From positions 124,001 through 188,000 of the forward strand of contig CP001622.1 in the NCBI GenBank assembly GCA_000023185.1: a stretch of 64,000 nt of DNA. The letters run 5' to 3'. This DNA is from Rhizobium leguminosarum bv. trifolii WSM1325. Lineage in GTDB: Bacteria; Pseudomonadota; Alphaproteobacteria; Rhizobiales; Rhizobiaceae. The notes beneath the pieces are model-generated. The model saw only the letters and a program-made list of their open reading frames with translations, was not told the origin of the DNA and did not search any database. The position numbers and the translations under genes are program-made. Shown one piece after another: positions 1 to 10,160 of the stretch; positions within the stretch are counted from its first letter, which is position 1, and the number at the start of each line of letters is the position of its first letter.

Positions 1-44
1 CTAAAGCGCGTCGCATGATTCAATTTCAATGCGGCGCGCTTTAG
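1..44. repeat. 44-bp intergenic inverted repeat (hairpin)
   Basis: The arms CTAAAGCGCGTCGCAT and ATGCGGCGCGCTTTAG pair over 16 positions with one G-U wobble, around a 12-nt AT-rich loop. It lies just before pyrC. It could be a terminator of the gene left of the window or one of the short palindromic repeats common in rhizobia. There is no T-run after it, so the repeat reading is favoured. Confidence 0.6.
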
Positions 45-84
45 TGTTATCGAGACGGCAGACGCATCGCTTCGGAGGCCTGCC

Positions 85-1131
85 ATGCAATCGATCACCA
101 TCCGCCGTCCTGATGACTGGCACCTGCATCTGCGCGACGGCGCCATGCTGGAGGGCGTGATCGCCGATACGAGCCGCACCTTCGCCCGCGCCATCATCAT
201 GCCCAATCTCGTGCCGCCGGTCGTCACGTCAGCTGACGCCAAGGCCTATCGCGAACGTATCCTCAAGGCCTTGCCTGATGGCCATCGCTTCCAGCCGCTG
301 ATGACGCTTTATCTGACCGAACATACCAGCCCCGATGACGTCGAGGAGGGGAAGAACAGCGGCCTCATCACCGCCGTCAAGCTTTATCCCGCCGGCGCCA
401 CGACCAATTCGCATGGCGGCGTCCGCGATATGGAAAAGGCGATGCCGGTGTTGGAGCGCATGGCAAAGATCGGCCTGCCGCTCTGCGTCCATGGCGAGGT
501 GACGACGCCGGAGGTCGATATCTTCGATCGCGAGGCCGTCTTCATCGAAACCGTGCTCGATCCGCTGCGCCAGCGCCTGCCGGAGCTGAAGGTGACGATG
601 GAGCATGTGACGACATCCGATGGCGTCGATTACATCAAGACGGCCAAGGGCAATCTCGCCGGTTCGATCACCACCCACCATCTGATCATCAACCGCAACG
701 CCATCCTCGTCGGCGGCATCCGCCCGCACTATTACTGCCTGCCCGTCGCCAAGCGCGAAAACCACCGGCTGGCCTTGCGTGCGGCGGCCGTCAGCGGTGA
801 TGCCCGCTTCTTCCTCGGCACGGATTCCGCCCCGCATGTCGATCCGCTGAAGGAATGCGCCTGCGGCTGCGCCGGCATCTATACCTCGGTCAATACGATG
901 AGCTGCCTCGCCCATGTCTTCGAGCAGGAGGGCGCTCTGGAGCGGCTCGAAGCCTTCGTGTCGCTGAACGGGCCGGCCTGGTACGGGCTTCAGCCGAACG
1001 AGGAGCGCATCACCCTGGCGAGGCAGGCCGACCCGGTCGTCTTTCCCGCGAGGATTGAAACCGGCGCCGGTCCCGTGACGGTGTTCGATCCGATGTTTCC
1101 CCTGCATTGGCAGGTGGTACAGCAGGCGTAA
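85..1131 (+). CDS. pyrC: Dihydroorotase (homodimeric, E. coli type)
   Basis: Catalyses the reversible cyclisation of N-carbamoyl-L-aspartate to dihydroorotate in cytosolic de novo pyrimidine synthesis. The 348-residue length matches class II single-domain dihydroorotases. The metal-binding HxH lies in DWHLHLRDG near residue 12, the lysine that is carbamylated in this family in [12 protein letters not shown] near residue 100, later metal histidines in CVHGE and MEHVTT, and the catalytic aspartate in GTDSAPH near residue 250. The ATG follows a GGAGG-like stretch. It is monocistronic here. pyrE, a later step of the pathway, lies 6.6 kb downstream, so the pathway genes are scattered. Confidence 0.96.
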   Translation: MQSITIRRPDDWHLHLRDGAMLEGVIADTSRTFARAIIMPNLVPPVVTSADAKAYRERILKALPDGHRFQPLMTLYLTEHTSPDDVEEGKNSGLITAVKLYPAGATTNSHGGVRDMEKAMPVLERMAKIGLPLCVHGEVTTPEVDIFDREAVFIETVLDPLRQRLPELKVTMEHVTTSDGVDYIKTAKGNLAGSITTHHLIINRNAILVGGIRPHYYCLPVAKRENHRLALRAAAVSGDARFFLGTDSAPHVDPLKECACGCAGIYTSVNTMSCLAHVFEQEGALERLEAFVSLNGPAWYGLQPNEERITLARQADPVVFPARIETGAGPVTVFDPMFPLHWQVVQQA

Positions 1132-1304
1132 GCTTTCAGATTTCAATTTTAAATAGAATATTCATCTTAAACTTCGGCGCGACGTTAAACGCGTAACATT
1201 TGTATTGTGCGGTGCATCATTTGTTAACGGATGCATAAGACATTCCTCCTCGCGGACCCATAAGCTGCCATTCGAAGCGACAATAGCTGCGGAGACTGAA
1301 AAGC

Positions 1305-2483
1305 ATGATGCTTGACTATAACTCCCTCCTGTTGGCGCTCGGCGTCTCCGCGGCCTGCCTTGCGGTGACGCTGATGGGCAGCTGGCTTGTCCGTCGCTCG
1401 GAAACCGTGCTGCTCACCGCCACCGTCGGCCTTGTCCTCGTCGTCAGCGGCATTTTCGTCTATAGCGCCTATGTCGATACGCCGGAGACATGGCTCGGCG
1501 TCGCCAATTTCGTGCTGTTTCATGCCGGTTTTGCCACCATCTGGGGGGCCGGCAAACAATTCCTCACCGGCCGGGTGTCTCTCCCCGCCATCGCGATCCG
1601 CGCGCTTGCGGCGATGGTCTTCTCCGTCGTGCCGATGCTGTCAGGCTATGACGGCCTGGCCTTCATCGCCGACAATCTTGCCATCGCCCTTTTGCTCTTT
1701 GCCACCGCCCGGCAATACTGGCTCGCCCGTGCCGAAGCACCGGCGCCGCTCCTCGGCATCACGGTGCTCTATACGTTGACGGCGATCTCCTTCGTTCTCT
1801 GCGCCGCGGTGCTGATTTCAGACGGCAAGCTGGTGCTCGGCAAAGCCCCCAGCAACTGGGCCGAAGATCTGAGCCTTGCCGTCTGCATCGCCGGCATGAC
1901 CGGGATCGGCGCGCTGTCGCTGGCGCTGCATCAATGGCGGCTCGCTGCCCGCCATCGCCTCGATGCGATCACCGATCCGCTGACCGGCCTGCTCAACCGC
2001 CGCGCCCTCTTCGACCAATACGGCACGCGCCCGATGGGAACGACGACGGCCGTCATCGTCTTCGATATCGACCATTTCAAATCCGTCAACGATCGCTTCG
2101 GCCATGCCGCCGGCGACCGCGTGCTCAATGTCTTTTCCGGCGAACTTTCGGCGCATTGCCGCACCGGCGACACCGCTGCCCGGCTCGGCGGCGAGGAATT
2201 CGTGCTGGTGCTGAAGGAGATCATGCCCGGCCGGGCGGAACTGACGGCCGAGCGCATCCGCCGGGCGTTCGAGGCGCGCGAGATCCATATCGACGACGAG
2301 GTGCTGACATGCACGGTCAGCGTCGGCGTCGCCCCCGGCCGTTCGAAGAGCTTGGATTTCGACACCATGCTGAGTGCCGCCGACAAGGCGCTCTATGTCG
2401 CCAAGCGCGCCGGCCGCAACCGGGTCGAGCTTGCCAGCTACCTCAAGGCGGTTCCCGTCGAGGCAACACGCACCGCGTCTTGA
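1305..2483 (+). CDS. Membrane-anchored diguanylate cyclase (GGDEF)
   Basis: Predicted to make cyclic di-GMP from two GTP at the inner membrane. The N-terminal ~200 residues hold about six to seven hydrophobic helices with no obvious sensory motif. The GGDEF domain follows (about residues 220-380) and opens with DPLTGLLNRRALF. The active-site loop is RLGGEEF, an active-type variant. RTGD lies exactly five residues before it, forming the RxxD product-inhibition I-site, so feedback inhibition is expected. The substrate-binding region DIDHFKSVNDRFGHAAGD is intact. No EAL domain is present. The signal sensed and the target process cannot be read from the sequence. It stands alone between pyrC and a glyoxalase-fold gene. 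Confidence 0.93.
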   Translation: MMLDYNSLLLALGVSAACLAVTLMGSWLVRRSETVLLTATVGLVLVVSGIFVYSAYVDTPETWLGVANFVLFHAGFATIWGAGKQFLTGRVSLPAIAIRALAAMVFSVVPMLSGYDGLAFIADNLAIALLLFATARQYWLARAEAPAPLLGITVLYTLTAISFVLCAAVLISDGKLVLGKAPSNWAEDLSLAVCIAGMTGIGALSLALHQWRLAARHRLDAITDPLTGLLNRRALFDQYGTRPMGTTTAVIVFDIDHFKSVNDRFGHAAGDRVLNVFSGELSAHCRTGDTAARLGGEEFVLVLKEIMPGRAELTAERIRRAFEAREIHIDDEVLTCTVSVGVAPGRSKSLDFDTMLSAADKALYVAKRAGRNRVELASYLKAVPVEATRTAS

Positions 2484-2673
2484 TTCCTGACCGACCCTCT
2501 CATATTATCGCCCTCGGCCGGATGCGGCCAGCCGCCCCGCGACGCTTCTGCGTTAAGGTGAATGTATCCAGACAACATCCTTCACATCCCTTGCCGTTTG
2601 GCGATCGATGGCGAACGGGTCAGCAGACGCGGGCACTGATCTTCCTGTTTGCCGCCAACGGAAGGATGACATC

Positions 2674-3210
2674 ATGCGCGATTTTCGCGATGCCAAGCTC
2701 ATGGCAAAGACATTGCGGCAGGCCCTTGCCGACCGCGACATTTCGCTCACCCACAGCGAGACGCTCGAAATCGTCGCCCGGCAGTTCGGGCTCGATCAGT
2801 GGAATATCCTCTCGGCAAAGATCGATGCGGCGGGGGCTAACCCCTCTGCCATCGGCATCGAGCCGCCGATGCCGATCTTCCGCATCTTCTCTGTCGAAAA
2901 GGCCATGGAGTTCTATTGCGGCTTTCTCGGCTTCCATCTCGATTGGGAGCACCGTTTCGGCGAAAACTTCCCACTCTATTGCCAGGTCTCGCGCGACGGC
3001 ATGGCGCTGCACCTCAGCGAACATTCCGGCGACGCCAGCCCCGGCGCCAAGGCCTTCGTCCGCGTCGCCAATATCAGGGCCTATCACGCCGAGCTCTCAG
3101 GCAAGGACTACCGCTACATGAAGCCCGGCGTCGAGCAAGCGCCGTGGGGGCTCGAGATGACCGTCATCGACCCCTTCAGCAACCGCATCGCCTTTTGCGA
3201 GCAGAAGTAG
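2674..3210 (+). CDS. Glyoxalase/bleomycin-resistance superfamily protein with N-terminal helical domain
   Basis: About 178 residues. Residues 1-50 form a helical segment (LAKTLRQALADRD...EIVARQFGLDQWNIL) seen in a group of alpha-proteobacterial glyoxalase-related proteins. Residues 65-178 read as one VOC module, with a PMPIFRIFSVEKAMEFYCGFLGF start and a TVIDPFSNRIAFCE end. Such proteins bind a metal or sequester small toxic ligands; the substrate is not evident. The start is the ATG preceded by GAAGGATG. An upstream in-frame start at 2608 would add 22 residues without a better ribosome site. Confidence 0.85.
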   Translation: MRDFRDAKLMAKTLRQALADRDISLTHSETLEIVARQFGLDQWNILSAKIDAAGANPSAIGIEPPMPIFRIFSVEKAMEFYCGFLGFHLDWEHRFGENFPLYCQVSRDGMALHLSEHSGDASPGAKAFVRVANIRAYHAELSGKDYRYMKPGVEQAPWGLEMTVIDPFSNRIAFCEQK

Positions 3211-3267
3211 CCGGCCAACTCGTCTTTAGTCACGCTCCGGCTAAGGAGAGACGCAAGGCGCTGCCAC

Positions 3268-4872
<1,605 letters not shown>

Positions 4873-4894
4873 CCGGAACGAGTAGGACTTTGTC

Positions 4895-5524
4895 TTAGCC
4901 GGCCGAATGTGGGTCCATACTATAGGGATAGACCGGATGATCGGCGCCGATGGCATCCCGAACGCGGCCGGACCAGGCAGAAAACGTAGGATAGGCTGCG
5001 AGAGAAAAGCCGCAATCCTCGGCCCGGTGGCTATAGGCGTAAACCGCGATATCCGCGATCGTCAGCTGCTGGCCGACAAGAAACAGGCTGTCGGTCAGCC
5101 TGCGATCGATGGCGGCAAGCGCGCGGGCTGCGGCTTCGCGCTTGCCCGCGACCATGCTCTGGTTACGCTCCAGCCGTCCCGTCAACGTCCAGAAGCGCAG
5201 CGAGCCGATGACCGGCTCGACATGATACTGTTCGAAGAACAGCCATTGCATGACCTTGGCGCGCAGATAGTGATCTGACGGCAAGAAGCGCGTGCCCTCG
5301 GCAAGAAAAGTGAGGATCGCATTGGATTCGGCGATCGCACGACCATCGTCGAGTTCGAGAACCGGGATGGCGCCCACCGGATTGAGTTCCAGGAACGTCT
5401 CGGTGCGGTTCTCGCCCTCGAAGATCGAGACGATACGGCTGTGATAGGGCATGTCGAGCAGGCCGAGCAAAACCCGGACCTTCCAGCCATTTTGCGACGG
5501 CAGATAATCGTGAAGCGTAAACAT
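4895..5524 (-). CDS. Glutathione S-transferase family protein
   Basis: About 209 residues, the usual length. The N-terminal thioredoxin-like domain has the likely catalytic Ser/Asn in LPSQNGWKVR, a cis-proline NPVGAIPVLEL and the glutathione-contacting ESNAIL. The all-helical C-terminal domain follows from about residue 85, with the N-capping-like TIADIAVYAYSH. The class resembles bacterial beta/theta-like enzymes; the substrate is unknown. The chosen ATG follows GAAAGGACC. An upstream extension to 5617 adds low-quality sequence and was rejected. Confidence 0.88.
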   Translation of the reverse strand: MFTLHDYLPSQNGWKVRVLLGLLDMPYHSRIVSIFEGENRTETFLELNPVGAIPVLELDDGRAIAESNAILTFLAEGTRFLPSDHYLRAKVMQWLFFEQYHVEPVIGSLRFWTLTGRLERNQSMVAGKREAAARALAAIDRRLTDSLFLVGQQLTIADIAVYAYSHRAEDCGFSLAAYPTFSAWSGRVRDAIGADHPVYPYSMDPHSAG

Positions 5525-5621
5525 GACGGTCCTTTCGCGGCGATTGCCCAACATCGCATGCCCGCCCGGGGCCAACCACCCGATTCCTGAAAGGCGCGTT
5601 GGATCGCCGGGAAGCAACCAT

Positions 5622-6104
5622 TCAGACGATCATCAACGCCCGCACGAAGGCGACCGAGGCGAGTAGCGAGGCGATGGTCCGCACATGGTTCCACCGCGTC
5701 CAGTCCCTGACATAGGTGGCCCAGAGCTGAACCGCTTCCGGCCCATTGCCGCCGACCTTTGCCAGCGCATCGTTCATCGGCACGTTGAAGATGATGGTCG
5801 AGAGGAAAGAGGCGAAGATGTAGAGAGCTGCACCCGCCAGCATCAGAAAGGATGCCCCGCCGCGCCAGTCGATCAGGGCGAGCACGGCGATGACGAGGCA
5901 GAGGATCGCCGTCGGCACGAAGAGGCCCATGAAGGGCGAGCGGACGATCGTCACGTTGATCGAGTTCATCGCCGCAATGCCTTGCTCCGCCGGGATCCGC
6001 GAGAAGGCGGTCATGATGAAGGTCGAGAAGGCAAAGAAGATGCCGGCGACGAGGCCGCTGCCGATCGCCGCGGCCACGAGGAAAAGGGTGAGAAAGATCT
6101 GCAT
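5622..6104 (-). CDS. DUF1772-type integral membrane protein
   Basis: 160 residues with four hydrophobic helices. The first is FLTLFLVAAAIGSGLVAGIF, later ones include PTAILCLVIAVLALI and FLMLAGAALYIFASFLSTII, and conserved polar residues (NVPMND, W..W) lie near the C-terminus. This matches the DUF1772 (anthrone oxygenase-like) family, for which function in bacteria is unclear. The ATG lies 2 nt after the stop of the upstream NmrA-like gene, and its ribosome site GGAG lies inside that gene. Translational coupling in a two-gene operon controlled by the divergent TetR gene is therefore likely. Confidence 0.82.
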   Translation of the reverse strand: MQIFLTLFLVAAAIGSGLVAGIFFAFSTFIMTAFSRIPAEQGIAAMNSINVTIVRSPFMGLFVPTAILCLVIAVLALIDWRGGASFLMLAGAALYIFASFLSTIIFNVPMNDALAKVGGNGPEAVQLWATYVRDWTRWNHVRTIASLLASVAFVRALMIV

Positions 6105-6106
6105 GG

Positions 6107-6931
6107 TCAGGCGCTCCATAGTCCGGTTGCCGCGGTCCGGCGGGCACATTCGCTGAAATCGGTGGCGGGACGGCCGAGAATTTCGGCGACACCGCCCATG
6201 GTGCCGGAATTGCGCCCATCGAGCACCTGGCTGAAAAGCTCCTCCAGAAGATCGATCAGGCCCTGCGGCAGGCCGGCATCCGCAAGCCCGCCGGTGAAAT
6301 CCGCCATCGACACCTGCTCATATTCGATCGGCCGCCCGGCGGCCTGGGCGATCTCGGCGACCGCCTGACGGAATGTCAGCGCCCGCGGGCCGGTCAGTTC
6401 GTAAGTCTTGTTGCGATGGCCGGGATCGGTCAAGGCGGCGACGGCGGCATCGGCGATGTCGTCGGCATCGATGAAAGGTTCGCTGATCTCGCCTGCCGGC
6501 AATTGCAGCCGGCCGCCAATGATCTGCTCGACAAAGGCGCCCTCGCTGAAGTTCTGGCAGAACCAGGAGGCGCGCAGGATGGTGGTGTTTATGCCGGAAG
6601 CTTTCAGCGCCGCTTCGCTTCGCTGCGCGCCCTCTTCGCCGCGGCCGGAAAGCAGCACGATATGCTCAAGGCCGCATTCCACAGCGACCCTGGCGAGCGC
6701 TTCGATCGCTTCCGCCGCCCAGGCGACGGAAAGGTCCGGCTGGAAGGCGACATAGGCGCTCGATGCGCCCTCAAGCGCGCCGCGCCAGGTCGACCTGTCC
6801 TCCCAGTCGAAGGGCCGTGCGCTGGAGCGTGATGCCGCACGAACGGTGAGGCCGCGCGCTTCCAGACGCTTGATGATGCGGCTGCCGGTCTTTCCCGATC
6901 CACCAACGAGGACGATTTCGGAAGTCTGCAT
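6107..6931 (-). CDS. NmrA-like NAD(P)-binding oxidoreductase
   Basis: 274 residues. The Rossmann nucleotide site is at the N-terminus (VLVGGSGKTGSRIIKRL). The middle has the atypical-SDR pattern HIVLLSGRGEEG and TTILRASWFCQNFSEG, with a C-terminal ELTGPRALTFRQAVAEIA segment. NmrA-like proteins act as quinone or NADPH sensors or reductases; the substrate here is not evident. RBS GGGAGGAG precedes the ATG. It is divergent from a TetR gene across a palindromic operator, so it probably responds to that regulator's ligand. Confidence 0.86.
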   Translation of the reverse strand: MQTSEIVLVGGSGKTGSRIIKRLEARGLTVRAASRSSARPFDWEDRSTWRGALEGASSAYVAFQPDLSVAWAAEAIEALARVAVECGLEHIVLLSGRGEEGAQRSEAALKASGINTTILRASWFCQNFSEGAFVEQIIGGRLQLPAGEISEPFIDADDIADAAVAALTDPGHRNKTYELTGPRALTFRQAVAEIAQAAGRPIEYEQVSMADFTGGLADAGLPQGLIDLLEELFSQVLDGRNSGTMGGVAEILGRPATDFSECARRTAATGLWSA

Positions 6932-6970
6932 GTCAAAACTCCTCCCAAACTTTCAAACAAGAGAAACTCT

Positions 6971-6987
6971 CTCATTTGCAAAATGAG
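6971..6987. promoter_or_regulatory. TetR-type operator palindrome
   Basis: CTCATTT-GCA-AAATGAG is a perfect 7-3-7 palindrome in the 101-bp gap between the NmrA-like gene and the TetR gene. It is embedded in further AGAGA/TCTCT symmetric sequence (about 6960-6998). Position and symmetry suggest the TetR protein controls both directions; binding is inferred. Confidence 0.65.
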
Positions 6988-7032
6988 ATAATCTCTCTTA
7001 TTTTGTTTGTCAACGTGGAAAAAGGAAAGAGC

Positions 7033-7686
7033 ATGTCGGAACAGCCGGTCGCAACGCGCAGGCGCCAGCAGGAGTCTACCGGCCAGCTGCGCCGCATCCC
7101 CAGCCAGCAGCGTGGCCGCGAGCGCTTCGAAAAGATCCTCACCGTGGCCGCCGAGCTGATCGAAAGCCATGGCAGCGACGGCCTGAAGATGAGCGAGATC
7201 GTCGAAAAGGCCGGCCTTTCCTTCGGCGCCCTCTACCAATATTTCCCCGACAAGACCTCGATCATCCGCACATTGGCCGAGCGCTTCAACGAAGAGGGCA
7301 GGCGGTGTGTCGAAGAGGAGCTGGCGAAGGTGACCGACGCTGCGGCCCTGCAGGGCGCGCTCGCTAATATCGTCGACGAATATTACGCCTTCTTCCGCCG
7401 CGAGCCTGTCATGCGCGACATCTGGCATGCGACCCATACCGACAAGCTGCTGCAACAGGTCGATGCCGTGGACATGGAATTTCATGCCCAGGCATTTCTC
7501 GCCGTGCTTATCCGTCTATGGCCGGATCGCGACCGCAGGGAGTTGCTCGTGATCGCCCGGCTGACGATGCAGTTGCTTGCCGCCGCCGTGCGTTATGCCG
7601 TTTCGCTGGATGCGGAGGAGGGCGCCCAGGCGATCGCCCTGTTCAAGAAGATGCAGATCGTTGATATCGGCAGTCTGCTGCAATAG
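7033..7686 (+). CDS. TetR/AcrR family transcriptional regulator
   Basis: 217 residues. The helix-turn-helix is LKMSEIVEKAGLSFGALYQYF near residues 55-75. The C-terminal ligand domain is variable and helical (FFRREPVMRDIWHATH...). The ATG follows AAAGGAAAG; an upstream start at 6976 would place coding sequence over the operator and was rejected. It is divergent from the NmrA/DUF1772 operon and is the likely local repressor. The ligand is unknown. Confidence 0.9.
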   Translation: MSEQPVATRRRQQESTGQLRRIPSQQRGRERFEKILTVAAELIESHGSDGLKMSEIVEKAGLSFGALYQYFPDKTSIIRTLAERFNEEGRRCVEEELAKVTDAAALQGALANIVDEYYAFFRREPVMRDIWHATHTDKLLQQVDAVDMEFHAQAFLAVLIRLWPDRDRRELLVIARLTMQLLAAAVRYAVSLDAEEGAQAIALFKKMQIVDIGSLLQ

Positions 7687-7758
7687 CCCCGCCTTTCGTC
7701 TGGAAACGTCGGGCTCTTGCTGCTATTCCCGCAAGGATCCAAGCCGAAGGAGAGCCGC

Positions 7759-8448
7759 ATGATCCAGACCACATTTCCCGACCGCGCCGTGATGGCTGAA
7801 TTGCTGGCCAAGATGCTCTGGGAAATCAAGGCGGTGCATTTCAATGCCGCCCAGCCCTATAAACTCTCCTCCGGCATGGCGAGCCCGGTCTATATCGATT
7901 GCCGCAAGCTGCTCTCCTTCCCGCGCATCCGCTCGACGGTGATGGATTTCGCCGCCAGCATCCTGTTGCGCGATGCCGGCTTCGAGCAGTTCGATTGCAT
8001 CGCCGGCGGCGAGACCGCCGGCATTCCCTTCGCCGCCCTGCTTGCCGATCGTCTCGGCCTGCCGATGATCTATGTCCGCAAGCAGCCGAAGGGCCATGGC
8101 CGCAATGCCCAGATCGAAGGCAATATGCCGGAAGGCTCGCGCGTGCTCGTCATTGAAGACCTGACGACAGCAGGCGGCAGCATGTTCAAGTTCATCGATG
8201 CCGTCCGTGCCGCTGGCGGCATCGTCGATCACGGCATCGCGCTGTTCTTCTACGGCATATTCGGCGAACAGCGCTTTGCCGACGGCAAGGTCAGGCTGCA
8301 TCACATCGCCACCTGGCGTAATGTTCTGGCCGTTGCCAAGGAGCAGAAGCTCTTCGACGACAAGACGCTCTCGGAAGTCGAGGCCTTCCTCGATGCGCCG
8401 CTCGCCTGGTCGGGAAGGAATGGCGGGGTGAGTGAGCTTTCGCTCTAG
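7759..8448 (+). CDS. pyrE: Orotate phosphoribosyltransferase
   Basis: Transfers ribose-5-phosphate from PRPP to orotate to give OMP in de novo pyrimidine synthesis. 229 residues. The type I PRTase fold shows the PRPP-binding motif [14 protein letters not shown] near residue 130, the flexible catalytic loop [17 protein letters not shown], and [14 protein letters not shown]. The start is the ATG with GAAGGAGAG upstream. It is monocistronic between the TetR gene and a fructokinase gene. Confidence 0.95.
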   Translation: MIQTTFPDRAVMAELLAKMLWEIKAVHFNAAQPYKLSSGMASPVYIDCRKLLSFPRIRSTVMDFAASILLRDAGFEQFDCIAGGETAGIPFAALLADRLGLPMIYVRKQPKGHGRNAQIEGNMPEGSRVLVIEDLTTAGGSMFKFIDAVRAAGGIVDHGIALFFYGIFGEQRFADGKVRLHHIATWRNVLAVAKEQKLFDDKTLSEVEAFLDAPLAWSGRNGGVSELSL

Positions 8449-8509
8449 CTAGTTGACAAAAGCTCGCTTAATCGGTTGATGAACACATAAGTGCTGTTGG
8501 AGGAATACG

Positions 8510-9436
8510 ATGATTTTGTGCTGCGGCGAAGCCTTGATCGACATGCTGCCGAGGGACACGACGCTGGGCGAAAAGGGCTTTGCGCCCTATGCCGGCGGCG
8601 CAATCTTCAACACCGCAATCGCGCTCGGTCGCCTCGGTATCCCCACGGCCTTCTTCACCGGCATTGCCGATGACATGATGGGCGAAATCCTGCTCGAGAC
8701 GCTGAAGGCGAGCAATGTCGATTACAGCCCATGCGCCATCACGCCGCATCCCTCGACCATCGCCTTCGTCAAGCTGGTCAACGGCCAGGCGACCTATGCC
8801 TTCTACGATGAGGGCACGGCCGGCCGGATGATCACCACGGCCGACCTGCCGGATCTCGGCGACGATTGTGAAGCACTGCACTTCGGCGCGATCAGCCTGA
8901 TCCCCAGCCCCTGCGGCGAAACCTACGAAGCCCTGCTCGACCGCGAAGCCGCTCGCCGCGTCATCTCGCTCGATCCGAATATCCGTCCCGGTTTCATCAA
9001 GGACAAGCCGTCGCATATGGCCCGCATCAAGCGCATGGCTGCGAAAGCCGACATCGTCAAATTCTCCGACGAGGATCTCGAATGGTTCGGTCTGCAGGGC
9101 GACCATGATGCGCTCGCCGCCCATTGGCTGAACCACGGCGCCAAGCTCGTCGTCATCACCAAGGGCGCGGAAGGCGCTTCCGGTTATACCAAGGAGCGCA
9201 AGGTAACAGTGCCGAGCGAGCGCGTCACCGTCGTCGACACGGTCGGCGCCGGCGATACCTTCGATGCCGGCATCCTGGCGTCGCTGAAGATGGATAATCT
9301 GCTGACCAAGCGCCAAGTCGCCTCGCTGGATGAGCAGGCGCTGCGCAACGCCCTGACCCTCGGCGCCAAAGCCGCCGCCGTCACCGTCTCCCGCGCCGGC
9401 GCCAATCCGCCCTGGGCGCGCGAGATCGGTCTTTAA
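8510..9436 (+). CDS. PfkB-family sugar kinase, probably fructokinase
   Basis: 308 residues. Phosphorylates a sugar with ATP; fructose is the likely substrate by similarity to rhizobial fructokinases. The N-terminal substrate motif is GGAIFNTAIALGRLG. The PfkB signature DTVGAGDTFDAGIL near residue 245 contains the catalytic Asp and anion hole. A GGAGGAATACG ribosome site precedes the ATG. A TTGACA-like box lies about 50 bp upstream, so it probably has its own promoter. The product would feed the glucose-6-phosphate isomerase step encoded at 13.2 kb. Confidence 0.85.
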   Translation: MILCCGEALIDMLPRDTTLGEKGFAPYAGGAIFNTAIALGRLGIPTAFFTGIADDMMGEILLETLKASNVDYSPCAITPHPSTIAFVKLVNGQATYAFYDEGTAGRMITTADLPDLGDDCEALHFGAISLIPSPCGETYEALLDREAARRVISLDPNIRPGFIKDKPSHMARIKRMAAKADIVKFSDEDLEWFGLQGDHDALAAHWLNHGAKLVVITKGAEGASGYTKERKVTVPSERVTVVDTVGAGDTFDAGILASLKMDNLLTKRQVASLDEQALRNALTLGAKAAAVTVSRAGANPPWAREIGL

Positions 9437-9451
9437 GGCTCGAGCAAGCCT

Positions 9452-9598
9452 CCGCCTCTCATCCTCTTGCCGGCACCTTTCCCCGTAAACACGGGGCGAA
9501 GGGGATGTGCCGCGGCCGCCTCTCCGTTCCCCTTGACGTCCGGTATGGCACGTCCCCTCTCCCCGTTCTTCGCGGGGAGAGGGTTAGGGTGAGGGGCA
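9452..9598. repeat. RIME-like mosaic palindromic repeat, copy 1
   Basis: Contains the recurring blocks CATCC...GCCGGCACC, CCCCGTAAACACGGGG, CCTCTCCG, GGCACGTCCCCTCTCCCCG and GGTTAGGGTGAGGGGC. The copy lies between convergent genes and is able to form two stacked hairpins. Confidence 0.75.
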
Positions 9599-9610
9599 AA
9601 TCTCGAACGC

Positions 9611-10018
9611 TTATTTCGCGGGCTTCGCCGGCACCAATCCGCCCCGGGTGCGCGCCTGACTTTCCTTCTTGATCGGCCGACCGACCGGGCAGACCTCCTG
9701 CACGAAGCCGTTGAGCGTGTTGACGAGATTGTTCTCGATCAGGGAATAGTGGACGAACTGGCCCTGTTTCTCTCGTCTGATCAGACCCGCAGCTTCGAGG
9801 ATGGAAAGATGCTGCGAAACGGCTGGCTTGGACATGCTGAAGCGGTCAGCGATCTCGCCAGCGGTCAGACCCGATGCCGAGAGATAGGCGAGGATCTTCC
9901 GGCGCGGCGCACTGGAAAGCGCGTGGAATACCCGCTGGGCGGCGCTGACGGAGCGGCCTTCTACAGCGTCATCGAAAGTCTCTTCGTCCAAGTCCGGTCT
10001 CCGTGCCTGCTGCATCAT
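9611..10018 (-). CDS. ArsR/SmtB-family transcriptional regulator
   Basis: 135 residues. The winged helix lies about residues 28-100, with SAPRRKILAYLSASGLTAGEIADRFSMSKPAVSQHLSIL as helices 3-5 and wing REKQGQFVHYSL. No Cys metal site is present (the only Cys is in the tail, EVCPVGRPIKK), so metal sensing is unlikely; it resembles the SdpR-like non-metal group. It is divergent from a desaturase gene across a long inverted repeat and probably regulates that gene and itself. Confidence 0.88.
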   Translation of the reverse strand: MMQQARRPDLDEETFDDAVEGRSVSAAQRVFHALSSAPRRKILAYLSASGLTAGEIADRFSMSKPAVSQHLSILEAAGLIRREKQGQFVHYSLIENNLVNTLNGFVQEVCPVGRPIKKESQARTRGGLVPAKPAK

Positions 10019-10035
10019 CGCATCGATCCGTTAAT

Positions 10036-10065
10036 CAATTAAGCAGTTAATGCATTGCTTAATTG
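10036..10065. promoter_or_regulatory. Inverted-repeat operator between ArsR gene and desaturase
   Basis: CAATTAAGCA and TGCTTAATTG are perfect 10-nt inverted arms with a 10-nt spacer. The site is just upstream of the ArsR start and in the shared AT-rich promoter region. The size fits an ArsR dimer site; binding is inferred. Confidence 0.65.
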
Positions 10066-10160
10066 TTTTCGTTCGTGCAAAGTAATTAGGTAATTTCTTA
10101 AATAATGAATTGGTAGGCGATGTTCAAGTAGAGAATGCGCCCGATGGGAAGGAGTTTGTC

